The translations under genes and the position numbers were made by a program. Below are positions 45,970 to 55,664 of a stretch of 64,000 bases of DNA, piece by piece. Position 1 is the stretch's first letter, and each line of letters starts with the position of its first letter. The notes below the pieces were generated by a model. It was not told the DNA's origin and did not search any database. It worked only from the letters and a program-made list of their open reading frames with translations. Origin of the DNA: Centipeda felix (GTDB lineage Bacteria > Bacillota > Negativicutes > Selenomonadales > Selenomonadaceae); the NCBI RefSeq assembly GCF_900186465.1, contig NZ_LT891956.1, positions 66,354 to 130,353 of the forward strand, written 5' to 3'.

Positions 45970-47118
45970 TCAAAAACAATCCCGCCCGCCAATCACTGTG
46001 TGATGTATCCGGAACTGCTCATCGAAGATCGCAATATCGGCGTATTTTCCGACCGTGAGCGAGCCGAGACGGTCATAGACACCGAGCTCCTCGGCCGGGG
46101 TGCGCGTCGCCGTCTCCACGACGGCAGGGATGGACGCCCCCGTATTCTCACGAAAAATCGAAAGTCCGTGATTCAGGCAGAGTACACTGCCCGCGATGGT
46201 TCCGTCCGCGAGTGTCGCAAGCGTTCCCTTGACGAATACCTTCTGCCCGCCGAGTTCCGAGACGCCGTCGCCGAGCCCGCAGGCACGCAGGGAGTCCGTG
46301 ATGGGGATGATGTGCGCACCGCGCTTCGCCGCGTAGATGATGCGCTGCATGGCGGGGTGGACATGGACGTTATCGACGATCAGCTCGCAGTTTGCATCGC
46401 TGTCGAGCGCCGCGCCGAGAACACCGGGACGGCGATGATTCAGCCCCGTCATGGCGTTGCAGAGATGCGTGATATGACCTGCACCACGGCGAATCGCGGT
46501 GTGCGCCGTATCGTAGTCCGCCGCCGTATGGCCAAGCGAGACGATGATGCCGTGCGTGCGGCACTGCGCAATAAAGTCCTCCTCTGTCAGCATCTCGGGC
46601 GCGATCGTGATGATCTTGATGACATCCGCATAGGGCGCGATCTTCGCGAATGCGGGCGGCAGAATGTACTGCTCGTCCTGTGCTCCCTTCTTCGCGGGAC
46701 TGATGAAGGGGCCCTCCATGTGTGCACCGAGGACGCGCGCCCCCGTGCCATCGGCGTTCATCGCGCGGCGGATACGCATAAGTGCGCGCTCTACGGCATC
46801 AAAGGCACAAGTCATCGTGGTCGGCAGGAAGGAGGTAACACCCGTCCGCGCCTGAAATGCGGCGATGCGGCGGAGGGCATCTGCGTCCTCATCCATTGTA
46901 TCCGCGCCGTCACATCCGTGAATGTGGACGTTCAGAAATCCGGGAGCAACATACGCACCTGCCGCATCAATCACCATTTCGGCATCTGCCGCACGAAACT
47001 CTGCCGCCGGCAGGATGTTCGTGATGCGTTCATCATAGCAGAGGACAAGACCCTCCTGCGCGGTAAAATGTCCGTCCGCGCTCGGCAGGATGAGAACGCC
47101 GTTTTGGATGGCTCTCAT
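45970..47118 (-). CDS. nagA: N-acetylglucosamine-6-phosphate deacetylase
   Basis: Removes acetate from GlcNAc-6-phosphate. 382-residue amidohydrolase with NVHIHGCDGADTMDE (the family's metal-site region), GAHMEGPFISPAKKGAQ, SLGHTAADYDTA, HLCNAMTGLNHRRPG and the catalytic Asp in ITDSLRACGL. The start ATG overlaps the nagB stop (ATGA), giving translational coupling. Confidence 0.95.
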   Translation of the reverse strand: MRAIQNGVLILPSADGHFTAQEGLVLCYDERITNILPAAEFRAADAEMVIDAAGAYVAPGFLNVHIHGCDGADTMDEDADALRRIAAFQARTGVTSFLPTTMTCAFDAVERALMRIRRAMNADGTGARVLGAHMEGPFISPAKKGAQDEQYILPPAFAKIAPYADVIKIITIAPEMLTEEDFIAQCRTHGIIVSLGHTAADYDTAHTAIRRGAGHITHLCNAMTGLNHRRPGVLGAALDSDANCELIVDNVHVHPAMQRIIYAAKRGAHIIPITDSLRACGLGDGVSELGGQKVFVKGTLATLADGTIAGSVLCLNHGLSIFRENTGASIPAVVETATRTPAEELGVYDRLGSLTVGKYADIAIFDEQFRIHHTVIGGRDCF

Positions 47119-47861
47119 TTCGTATCACTCGATTCCCGCAGCAGCGCGCCCGCCTCACGGTCAACGATGAGCGTGACCTGCGGATGCAGCTGGAGGATGG
47201 AGGCGGGGACGCGCGGCGTAATCGTTCCGCATACCGCATCGCGCACCGCCTCTGCCTTCTCTGCGCCGCTTGCCATGAGGACGATATGGCGTGCATGAAA
47301 GATCGTGCCGATGCCCATGCTCATCGCCTCACGCGGCACCTCATCAGGAGAGGAGAAGAAGCGTGAATTTGCCTCGATGGTGCTCTCCTTGAGCACCACC
47401 TTGTGCGTCGTCCGTGCGAACGCCTCGCCCGGCTCATTGAAGCCGATGTGCGCGTTGCGCCCGATCCCGAGGAGCTGCATATCGATGCCGCCCGCCGCCG
47501 CAATCGCCGCCTCGTAGCGCGCCGTCTCGGCGTCTGCATCCTTTGCCATGCCGTTTGGGAAGAAGATGTGATCCTTCCGTATATTCACATGGTCAAAGAG
47601 ATTCTCGTGCATAAAGCGGTGATAGCTCTGCGGATCGTCCTCAGGCAGGCCGACATACTCGTCCAGATTGAATGACGTTGCCTCGGAGAAATCCAGCCCC
47701 ACGGCCTCATGCAGCCAAACCAGATTCTGATAGAGCTCGACCGGCGTACTGCCTGTGGCAAGTCCCAGAACCGAGTCCGGTTTGACCCAGAGCTGCCCCG
47801 CAAGGATCTTCGCCGCCTCCTTGCTCATATTCTGATAGGTGTCGGTATAAATAATACGCAA
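47115..47861 (-). CDS. nagB: Glucosamine-6-phosphate deaminase
   Basis: Converts GlcN-6-phosphate to fructose 6-phosphate and ammonia, feeding glycolysis. 248 residues with LGLATGSTPVELYQ, FNLDEYVGL (catalytic Asp), GIGRNAHIGFNEPG and the family C-terminal region. I use a TTG start at 47861, which has AAAGGAG 8 nt upstream and gives the usual (M)RIIYTD opening; the longer frame has no ribosome site. First gene of the nan/nag cluster, with promoter and palindrome upstream. Confidence 0.95.
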   Translation of the reverse strand: MRIIYTDTYQNMSKEAAKILAGQLWVKPDSVLGLATGSTPVELYQNLVWLHEAVGLDFSEATSFNLDEYVGLPEDDPQSYHRFMHENLFDHVNIRKDHIFFPNGMAKDADAETARYEAAIAAAGGIDMQLLGIGRNAHIGFNEPGEAFARTTHKVVLKESTIEANSRFFSSPDEVPREAMSMGIGTIFHARHIVLMASGAEKAEAVRDAVCGTITPRVPASILQLHPQVTLIVDREAGALLRESSDTK

Positions 47862-47902
47862 TGCAATTCTCCTTTCGATAAAACTCGTCCGAAATCTCCT
47901 AC

Positions 47903-47960
47903 AATATAACATAATCTGTGATATTTTTCAATTATTTTTCACAAAATAATTGAAAAATAT
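47903..47960 (-). promoter_or_regulatory. nagB promoter overlapped by an 18-bp perfect palindrome
   Basis: On the minus strand -35 TTGAAA (47931-47926), 17-bp spacer, -10 TATATT (47908-47903). Arms ATATTTTTCAATTATTTT (47921-47938) and AAAATAATTGAAAAATAT (47943-47960) are perfect complements 4 nt apart and cover the -35. A likely repressor operator of the nan/nag cluster. Confidence 0.75.
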
Positions 47961-48028
47961 CTATTTATCGTTAATAAAAGAAAATATTTTTCGTTTTCAT
48001 AGGATAAACATATTGCGATCGACGATTC

Positions 48029-48054
48029 TGCCGATTTTATCAGCAGTTTCTTAA
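48029..48054. mobile_element. Terminal fragment of the MITE
   Basis: GATTTTATCAGCAGTTTCTTA resembles one element end; the rest is missing. Confidence 0.4.
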
Positions 48055-48065
48055 TAGAAAACAAT

Positions 48066-48125
48066 AAAAAAGAAGGACGATCATGCGAGGGGCTGCATCC
48101 TCCTCATATCATCGTCCTTCTTTTA
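48066..48125 (-). terminator. Intrinsic terminator of the 48.2-49.9 kb gene
   Basis: AAAGAAGGACGAT with ATCGTCCTTCTTT, a 13-bp stem around an imperfect loop. Confidence 0.8.
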
Positions 48126-48170
48126 TACTCATCCCGCCGTTTTGTGATCCCCCAGTGAAAAGATATCACC

Positions 48171-49889
48171 TCATACCTGTACGCGCCGACTGCCGTCCGC
48201 TGATGCCATAAACTGTGCCGGATTCAGTCCCTGCAGGAGGTCAATGACCTTCTCGCTCTCCGCATCGAGCCGTGCGATCTCCGTGCGGTAGTCCACGATC
48301 TCCGCGATCACCCCGCGGAGCATCTGCGTACCCTCCTCCTCCTGTTTCTGATACTCCTCCGTAATGCGCGCATGGATGCTGTCCATGCGTTTTTTCGCCT
48401 TGATATACGCGTTAAAGATCACCGCGCCGGCGGCGATGCCGAGTGCCGTCCAGTATACCTCCCCACCGTAGAGACCGAGCATCACGGGAAGGAGCCATAT
48501 CCATCGGAAGAGCTTTTCCTGTGAGGACAGCTCATAGGGACGCATGCGGATCATGCGCTGAACGTCGTTCCACGTGACAAATAACCGCAGCAGTTTTTCC
48601 TCATTGGAGCCGTCCTCTGTCTCGTTATCAAATGCAAGAATCTTAAATTTGATGGTCTGCGGGATGGCGGCGCGGTTCTCCGCGACAATATCGCGAAAGG
48701 CGGAAAGAATCGAATCACGCCCAAGGGCAAGCGCCATTTTCTGCAGCGCGGGGCTCGCCTGCATCTCCTGCGGGTGCATCGCCGCATCCGACAGGAGCTG
48801 CATGAAGTCGCGCCGCTCGTCAAAGGCCTTCACCTTCTCCGCCAAAATCTTGCGGGCACGATCCTCCCTGCCGCCCTCATGGATAACCAGCTTCTCAAGG
48901 ATCGACTCCATGTGCAGCGGCTTTTCCGCCGCATCGAAATCGGCGGCCAGACGCTCCAGGATGCTGTCCAGCTGCTGTTTCAGCGTGCGGGGCGGCGCCG
49001 TCTGCGTGACGATCTGCTGAAAATGTGTACTGAGTTTCTCATAGAGACGCGCACACGAGAGCGTATGCTCCAGCACCTCCGACGCCGATCTGGCATGCAC
49101 CCTCAGATAGGGAAAACTGCCCTCTGCGGGCGGAGCGGGGCACATCGCCTTCATCGCCTCATACCAGCGTTTTTCCTGCGCATCGGCAAAACTATATACC
49201 CGGCTGAACCGATCGATCCAGCCGTCGATCCGGCGGCGGATGAGCCCATCGGCATCGCGGCCGAGGAGGCCTGACACATAGGCATCAATGACGATGGCCG
49301 CCTTGCGGTCGAGCGCCCCGCCATCCAGTCCGGCAAAGTAGCGCTGCAGCCAGTGCAGGCTTGCCTCTTTTCGTCCAAAACGGCGGCAGACGAGTGCAAA
49401 AAAGAGCGACGTTCTCTCATCGTCACGATGGAGTGCCTCCGCGCATGCGCGGTTTGCGACCTCCTCCTCGTCGCTGATCCACGCCGCGAGCGCAACGAGC
49501 GCCGGTGCCAGCCAGTAGCCGGGCGCATGGAGCATGAGCTCCTCTGCCGCCGCACGCAGCGTGTCCCGCTGCACGACCGCGAGATCATTCGCCTCCAGAA
49601 TGCCGCGCGCCATGCGGCGGATCTCCGCATAGTGTCCGAATCGATGCTCGATCTCCTGCCGCAGCTTCACCAGACGGATCTCCGCGAGCTGGATGCGGTT
49701 CGTCCGCTCCTGTTTTGCCGCATAGGCATGAAAATCCTGCGTCAGCGTCTCCACGTCCCCACGCAGATCATCGACACTGCGCCCGACAGCATGGATCTCC
49801 GAGTGTGCCGCACCGACAAAGTCGCCGAGCGCGTCCAGACGATCCTCCAGATACGATAGATCCGGCTCGATGTAAATGGTATCGCTCAT
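48171..49889 (-). CDS. Large coiled-coil membrane protein of unknown function
   Basis: 572 residues. The N-terminus (1-80) is heptad-like (LSYLEDRLDALGDFVGAAHS ... LRGDVETLTQDFHAY); the middle is helical and acidic with a TPR-like Ala-rich zone near 115-165; two hydrophobic segments (WIWLLPVMLGLYGGEVYW; ALGIAAGAVIFNAYI) occur near 465-505, followed by a second coiled coil (KAKKRMDSIHARITEEYQKQ). No family recognised. It ends in a cytoplasmic-looking tail. GGGGAGAGA precedes the ATG. It starts the accessory zone beside the CRISPR array. Confidence 0.75.
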   Translation of the reverse strand: MSDTIYIEPDLSYLEDRLDALGDFVGAAHSEIHAVGRSVDDLRGDVETLTQDFHAYAAKQERTNRIQLAEIRLVKLRQEIEHRFGHYAEIRRMARGILEANDLAVVQRDTLRAAAEELMLHAPGYWLAPALVALAAWISDEEEVANRACAEALHRDDERTSLFFALVCRRFGRKEASLHWLQRYFAGLDGGALDRKAAIVIDAYVSGLLGRDADGLIRRRIDGWIDRFSRVYSFADAQEKRWYEAMKAMCPAPPAEGSFPYLRVHARSASEVLEHTLSCARLYEKLSTHFQQIVTQTAPPRTLKQQLDSILERLAADFDAAEKPLHMESILEKLVIHEGGREDRARKILAEKVKAFDERRDFMQLLSDAAMHPQEMQASPALQKMALALGRDSILSAFRDIVAENRAAIPQTIKFKILAFDNETEDGSNEEKLLRLFVTWNDVQRMIRMRPYELSSQEKLFRWIWLLPVMLGLYGGEVYWTALGIAAGAVIFNAYIKAKKRMDSIHARITEEYQKQEEEGTQMLRGVIAEIVDYRTEIARLDAESEKVIDLLQGLNPAQFMASADGSRRVQV

Positions 49890-50020
49890 CTTCTCTCCCC
49901 ATATTTTGTGTTATTATTTATTATTATTACTTTTATTATTTTTATGGACATCGTGATACAGAAAATAGTATAGCATAGGCACACGCATGGAACAAGAAAT
50001 TCGATCGGATGCAAAAACTA

Positions 50021-50330
50021 AGGAATCGCTATCCGCAGCGCATGCCGCACGGGGACGATGAGCACGCAGTCCGCCGCACGGAGCATAGAGGGCAATACGC
50101 GCATCAGAGACGACAGACGGGAGCGCCATGACATCCACCACGCCGCGTGCCTCGCGCTCCGCTGAGAGCAGCTGATCCTGCAGCACCAGAAAGTCTCCCG
50201 AAAGCGGGCACGGCGGACGCACATTCATCAGCGCGCGCAGAAGCCGCCGCTGCTGCTCTCCCGACACACCGATCTCCGCCGCCTGCGCGCGATACTCCGG
50301 CATCTCAGCGAGGAGCATTCTGCCGCCGGG
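50021..50330 (-). pseudogene. N-terminal remnant of a macro-domain ADP-ribose hydrolase
   Basis: In the second minus-strand frame the sequence LLAEMPEYRAQAAEIG, LLRALMNVRPPCPLSGDFLV, LQDQLLSAEREARGVVDV and ALPSVVSDARIAL matches the N-terminal region that precedes the macro domain in SpyMacroD-type protein-ADP-ribose hydrolases. The macro domain itself (GDIT...DAIVNAAN) is missing; the frame ends beside what looks like a MITE terminus (GCGATTCCTTA). The beginning is fused to the NAD(P)-binding gene. Non-functional remnant. Confidence 0.65.
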
Positions 50331-50776
50331 CTGACATAAACCCACTTTGCATCCTTGCGCGCACGAAGGGCAGCCAGTTCCTCGGTCTGTGCCTTGGCGA
50401 CTGCGTAGAACGCCGCCGGGAACTCCGGCGTATCCAGGAGCTGCACCCTATGCGATGCATCGACATAGAGACTTCCTGCACCGCCGACGATGTAGAGACA
50501 CGTATTCGTCCCCGCAACGAGATCGGCGAGATGCTGGCTCGTCTTTGTGTGCAGCGGCAGTGTCTCCGGCGTAAATGCACCGAACCCGTCCACGACAGCA
50601 TCAAAGCCCACAAGATCCCCCTTCGTCAGATCCAGAATGTCCTTCTGCACAAAATGCCTCGCCGCACTCTGATTCTCATGACGTGCAAACGCCGTAACCT
50701 CATGTCCGCGTGCCACAAGCTCCTCAATAATCGCACGGCTCGCCTTTCCATTGGATGCCACAACTGCAATTTTCAT
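50310..50776 (-). pseudogene. NAD(P)-binding Rossmann (NmrA/YwnB-like) protein, 3' truncated
   Basis: Opens with MKIAVVASNGKASRAIIEEL and HEVTAFARHE, continues with DAVVDGFGAF, LYIVGGAGSLYVD and KAQTEELAALRARKDAKWVY, all typical of the NAD(P)H-binding atypical SDR group. After VSPAAE the family sequence (about 50 residues, normally including a SYADYA-like motif) is replaced by frame-shifted macro-protein sequence, so the gene is broken. GAGGAA precedes ATG 50776. Confidence 0.75.
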
Positions 50777-50779
50777 CAT

Positions 50780-51166
50780 AAATTCCTCTATTTGATTTAT
50801 ATTTTGTAATTTCTTTGATTACACCAGCAATATAACACAGATAAAATAGAATTTTAATAGGTACAATATATTTTTTACCGACCTCTCTGCATCGACGCAA
50901 AAACGTCATTGAAAAAGAACGAAGCGTGTGCTATCTTAAGATAAGAAGAGAAGGAAATGGAAAGTGCTCCGGCACGGGCGCAAAGCCGCATTCCGCCGTT
51001 TCGTCTTTCCAAAACGGTGCAGCCCGCACCGCACAAGGGACAGCGCCGATGGATCCCCCACTTTTCGGGGCAGAGTTCATCCGCAGACGCCAAAAACGGC
51101 GCAAAAAAGCGCGTCTTTCTAAAATGCCTTCTCAGCCCGCGCGGGACAAGGGCTGCGGGACACAGT
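50780..51166 (+). other. CRISPR leader region and flank, no supported gene
   Basis: Left of the array. 50780-50930 is AT-rich and carries a 33-bp sequence (50837-50869) repeated at 52191; 50940-51166 is GC-rich. The array's degenerate repeat is at the far right, so the leader should lie here. No cas gene is present within the window. Confidence 0.5.
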
Positions 51167-51775
51167 GTCCCAACACACACAATGCTGCGTGCGGCATTGA
51201 AACTATAAGCAAAAGTGTGTTCGCCACTGAAAATTCGCGTCCCAACACACACAATGCTGCGTGCGGCATTGAAACAACGGAGGCTGGCAAAATAGGTGGT
51301 GTTCATAAGAGTCCCAACACACACAATGCTGCGTGCGGCATTGAAACCTCACCCCGATGGTGTGAACATACTTGAATATCGGTCCCAACACACACAATGC
51401 TGCGTGCGGCATTGAAACCTCACCCCGATGGTGTGAACATACTTGAATATCGGTCCCAACACACACAATGCTGCGTGCGGCATTGAAACGCCACCATCCT
51501 GCTGCAACAATCGCGGCAATGCGTCCCAACACACACAATGCTGCGTGCGGCATTGAAACGCCACCATCCTGCTGCAACAATCGCGGCAATGCGTCCCAAC
51601 ACACACAATGCTGCGTGCGGCATTGAAACTCGGAAATTGGAACGCCGTCGATTTCCTCGACAAGTCTCGACACACACAATGCTGCGTGCGGCATTGAAAC
51701 GGAAGATCACGAACCTCATGGTTTCCACAAGAGATGACGTCTCGACACACACAATGCTGCGTGCGGCATTGACAG
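51167..51775 (+). CRISPR. CRISPR array, nine 37-bp repeats, eight spacers
   Basis: Repeat starts GTCCCAACACACACAATG and ends GCGTGCGGCATTGAAAC, with an internal CAATGC/GCATTG stem. Repeats start at 51167, 51239, 51311, 51382, 51453, 51523, 51593, 51664 and 51739. Spacers are 33-38 bp. Repeats 8 and 9 begin GTCTCGAC, and the ninth is degenerate at its end (GACAG), marking the leader-distal end. Spacers 3 and 4 are identical, as are 5 and 6. The repeat type is compatible with I-B or III systems. No cas genes nearby. Confidence 0.98.
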
Positions 51776-51843
51776 CAAAACGGCTCTGCGTGTCCTTTCG
51801 GTCACACAGAGCCGTTTTCGTATGCAAAAATCGCACAGCAATC

Positions 51844-51872
51844 TTAACGATGCGGCGCACAGATGTTAGTAT
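51844..51872 (+). promoter_or_regulatory. Antitoxin RNA promoter, copy 3
   Basis: -35 TTAACG (51844-51849), 17-bp spacer, -10 TAGTAT (51867-51872), same position as in the other two toxin-antitoxin copies. Confidence 0.7.
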
Positions 51873-51878
51873 AGAGAT

Positions 51879-51970
51879 ACAAAAGGGCACTGCCGATAGA
51901 CGGCTGCCCCTCATTTTTGGCAGAGAACCCCGCCTACAGTTTGGATGCATGAGGCGGGTTTTCTCTTTTA
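51879..51970 (+). ncRNA. Antitoxin RNA candidate, copy 3 (orphan)
   Basis: AAAAGGGCACTGCCGATAGA begins the RNA as in copy 2; ends at stem CCCCGCC / GGCGGG followed by TTTTCTCTTTTA. Its toxin gene is broken. Confidence 0.6.
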
Positions 51971-52016
51971 TCGTTTAACCGACATGATCAATACGGTGAA
52001 CACAACGAGAAATGTA
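51968..52016 (-). pseudogene. Toxin peptide copy 3, 5' end lost at a MITE
   Basis: Minus-strand codons read TFLVVFTVLIMSVKR and stop, matching copies 1 and 2 from residue 8. Upstream the coding sequence stops at the MITE junction (TA), and the lost start is not found beyond the element. Confidence 0.8.
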
Positions 52017-52182
52017 AAGGAAGCACTGATAAATTCGGCACGACCATCTTGACGCATCTTTTTCGCCCGCTTTTCGTTAGCAAATCCTCCACATAGCCCT
52101 CGCTATGCGTCCGGTTTGCTGCCTCAATCGGACAAAAAATCTACGCCAATCTGGCATACCTCATTCTATCAGCGATTCCCTA
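52015..52182 (-). mobile_element. 168-bp MITE-like element, copy 7 (inverted, diverged)
   Basis: AAGGAAGCACTGATAAATTC to ATTCTATCAGCGATTCCCTA. More diverged inside (GTTAGCAAATCC / GGTTTGCTGCC) with matching changes on both arms of the hairpin. Confidence 0.88.
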
Positions 52183-52272
52183 GAAATACCACAGACAAAA
52201 TAGAATTTCAATAGATACAATATCTTCTTTTGAGAAAACTACACGATCACAGAAACACGTATATGGCATAAA

Positions 52273-52309
52273 TAAATCCCCCTGATGCTATGCTGCATCA
52301 AGGGGATTT
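52273..52309 (-). terminator. Intrinsic terminator of the DUF6882-like gene
   Basis: AAATCCCCCTGATGC, loop, GCATCAAGGGGATTT. Confidence 0.85.
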
Positions 52310-52319
52310 CTGATCGGAG

Positions 52320-53012
52320 TCAGATGCTCCGCATGGTGGAGATGCGCTGCGCTCCATCCACATCCTCAAAGGCGATGATGAGATCCTGCGTAAAATGTGC
52401 CGTGATGCGTGACCCGTGCCGCTCGTACGGCGTCTGATTCCACCGCAGGAATCCCTCGACCAGGATGCGGTGATCCACATCAAACTGCTGGATGCACTGC
52501 GATACCGTCGAAATAAAGCGCGGAAAATCAACGGGATCAAAGACCGCATCCGGCACATCCGACAGGCCGACGAAGAATGCGCCGCCGTCATGCGGACAGC
52601 GATAGTAGGCGTACCCGTCCGCCAGTCCGCAGGCAACGATGGAGAGGTTGTGCCCGTTATAGGTATCGTTCAGTTCGAATTCGTCCGTCGTCAGTGCCTC
52701 GATCTGCTGCGCTTCACCGAACTCCCTCGTCTCACGCGCGAGGCGGATGATCTTTTCGGGGAAATCATTGATGTTCTCCCAGCCCCAGAGCCATGTGCCG
52801 CTCGATGCAGACTCGCTGCCGATAAACTGGAGCGGGTATTCGCGCGTGCCGAAGCTGATCACGCCGCGCGCAAAATCGACGTTCCAGTCCTCGTTTTTCA
52901 CCACGTACTCAGCACAGGCTTGCTGAACGCTGATCATCTTGCCGAGGCAGGCCGAAAAGAGCGCCGTCCAGTCCCCGCGCGGCACAGCGAGTTGGTCGAG
53001 AAATTGCTTCAT
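52320..53012 (-). CDS. DUF6882-like protein
   Basis: 230 residues, cytosolic. Residues 40-110 (VDFARGVISFGTREYPLQFI ... SSGTWLWGWENINDFPEKII) resemble DUF6882, whose members share the TWLWGWxN motif. The C-terminal part (VDHRILVEGFLRWNQTPYERHG) is a separate beta-rich unit. No function known. ATG 53012 has GGAGGAAC upstream; a longer frame to 53117 lacks a ribosome site and crosses the antitoxin RNA promoter, so it is not used. Confidence 0.65.
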   Translation of the reverse strand: MKQFLDQLAVPRGDWTALFSACLGKMISVQQACAEYVVKNEDWNVDFARGVISFGTREYPLQFIGSESASSGTWLWGWENINDFPEKIIRLARETREFGEAQQIEALTTDEFELNDTYNGHNLSIVACGLADGYAYYRCPHDGGAFFVGLSDVPDAVFDPVDFPRFISTVSQCIQQFDVDHRILVEGFLRWNQTPYERHGSRITAHFTQDLIIAFEDVDGAQRISTMRSI

Positions 53013-53070
53013 CGTAGTTCCTCCATATAGATCATAAAATACATCAAAAGAATACAACGCATGGAAATCC

Positions 53071-53099
53071 TTGACGGCGTTATGTGCAGATGATAGAAT
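53071..53099 (+). promoter_or_regulatory. Antitoxin RNA promoter, copy 2
   Basis: -35 TTGACG (53071-53076), 17-bp spacer, -10 TAGAAT (53094-53099). Confidence 0.8.
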
Positions 53100-53105
53100 A
53101 GAGAT

Positions 53106-53195
53106 ATAAAAGGGCACTGCCTAGCGGTCGCCCCCATAATGAGCGAGATTTCCCCGCCAGGGTTTGGTAGACGCAAGGCGGGGTTTTCTCTTTTA
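53106..53195 (+). ncRNA. Antisense antitoxin RNA candidate, copy 2
   Basis: Starts near AAAAGGGCACTGCC, folds a 5' hairpin (GGGCACTGCC...GGTCGCCC) and ends at stem CCCCGCC (53152) / GGCGGGG (53177) followed by TTTTCTCTTTT. Convergent with the toxin mRNA and complementary to its 3' end. Confidence 0.7.
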
Positions 53196-53261
53196 TCGTT
53201 TCACCGATATAATCAGCACGGTGAACACAACGAGAAATGTAAAGAATTCGTAGGTTCCCAT
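53193..53261 (-). CDS. 22-residue hydrophobic toxin-like peptide, copy 2
   Basis: MGTYEFFTFLVV ... IISVKR, differing from copy 1 at about five positions, mostly conservative. The leader GCCCCCGGAAAGGGGGC forms the same hairpin that hides the ribosome site. Own promoter on the minus strand at 53349-53321. Copy 1 and 2 thus share peptide, leader hairpin, terminator and antisense RNA. Confidence 0.75.
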   Translation of the reverse strand: MGTYEFFTFLVVFTVLIISVKR

Positions 53262-53320
53262 ACCAATCGCCCCCTTTCCGGGGGCAAGATTCGACCGCCC
53301 TTTCGACAGTGCTTGCGTTT

Positions 53321-53349
53321 AGTATAGCACAGGAACATACGTATGACAA
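53321..53349 (-). promoter_or_regulatory. Promoter of small toxin mRNA, copy 2
   Basis: -35 TTGTCA (53349-53344), 17-bp spacer, -10 TATACT (53326-53321) on the minus strand. Confidence 0.75.
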
Positions 53350-53350
53350 C

Positions 53351-53390
53351 AAAATCCCCTTGACACACATGGCGTCAAGGGGATTTTTTT
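53351..53390 (-). terminator. Intrinsic terminator of gyrB
   Basis: AAAATCCCCTTGAC, loop, GTCAAGGGGATTTT; it directly abuts the toxin promoter. Confidence 0.85.
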
Positions 53391-53406
53391 CATATCGATT
53401 TCTAAC

Positions 53407-55642
<2,236 letters not shown>

Positions 55643-55664
<22 letters not shown>

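Noticed and set aside
50875..51166. Minus-strand frame with CPLCGAGCTVLERR resembling a zinc finger
   Set aside because: No start codon with a ribosome site and the frame continues into the CRISPR repeats; a gene remnant is possible but not supportable.
51203..51694. Repetitive protein (FNAARSIVCVGT units)
   Set aside because: It is the CRISPR repeat read as protein; the repeat-spacer periodicity explains it.
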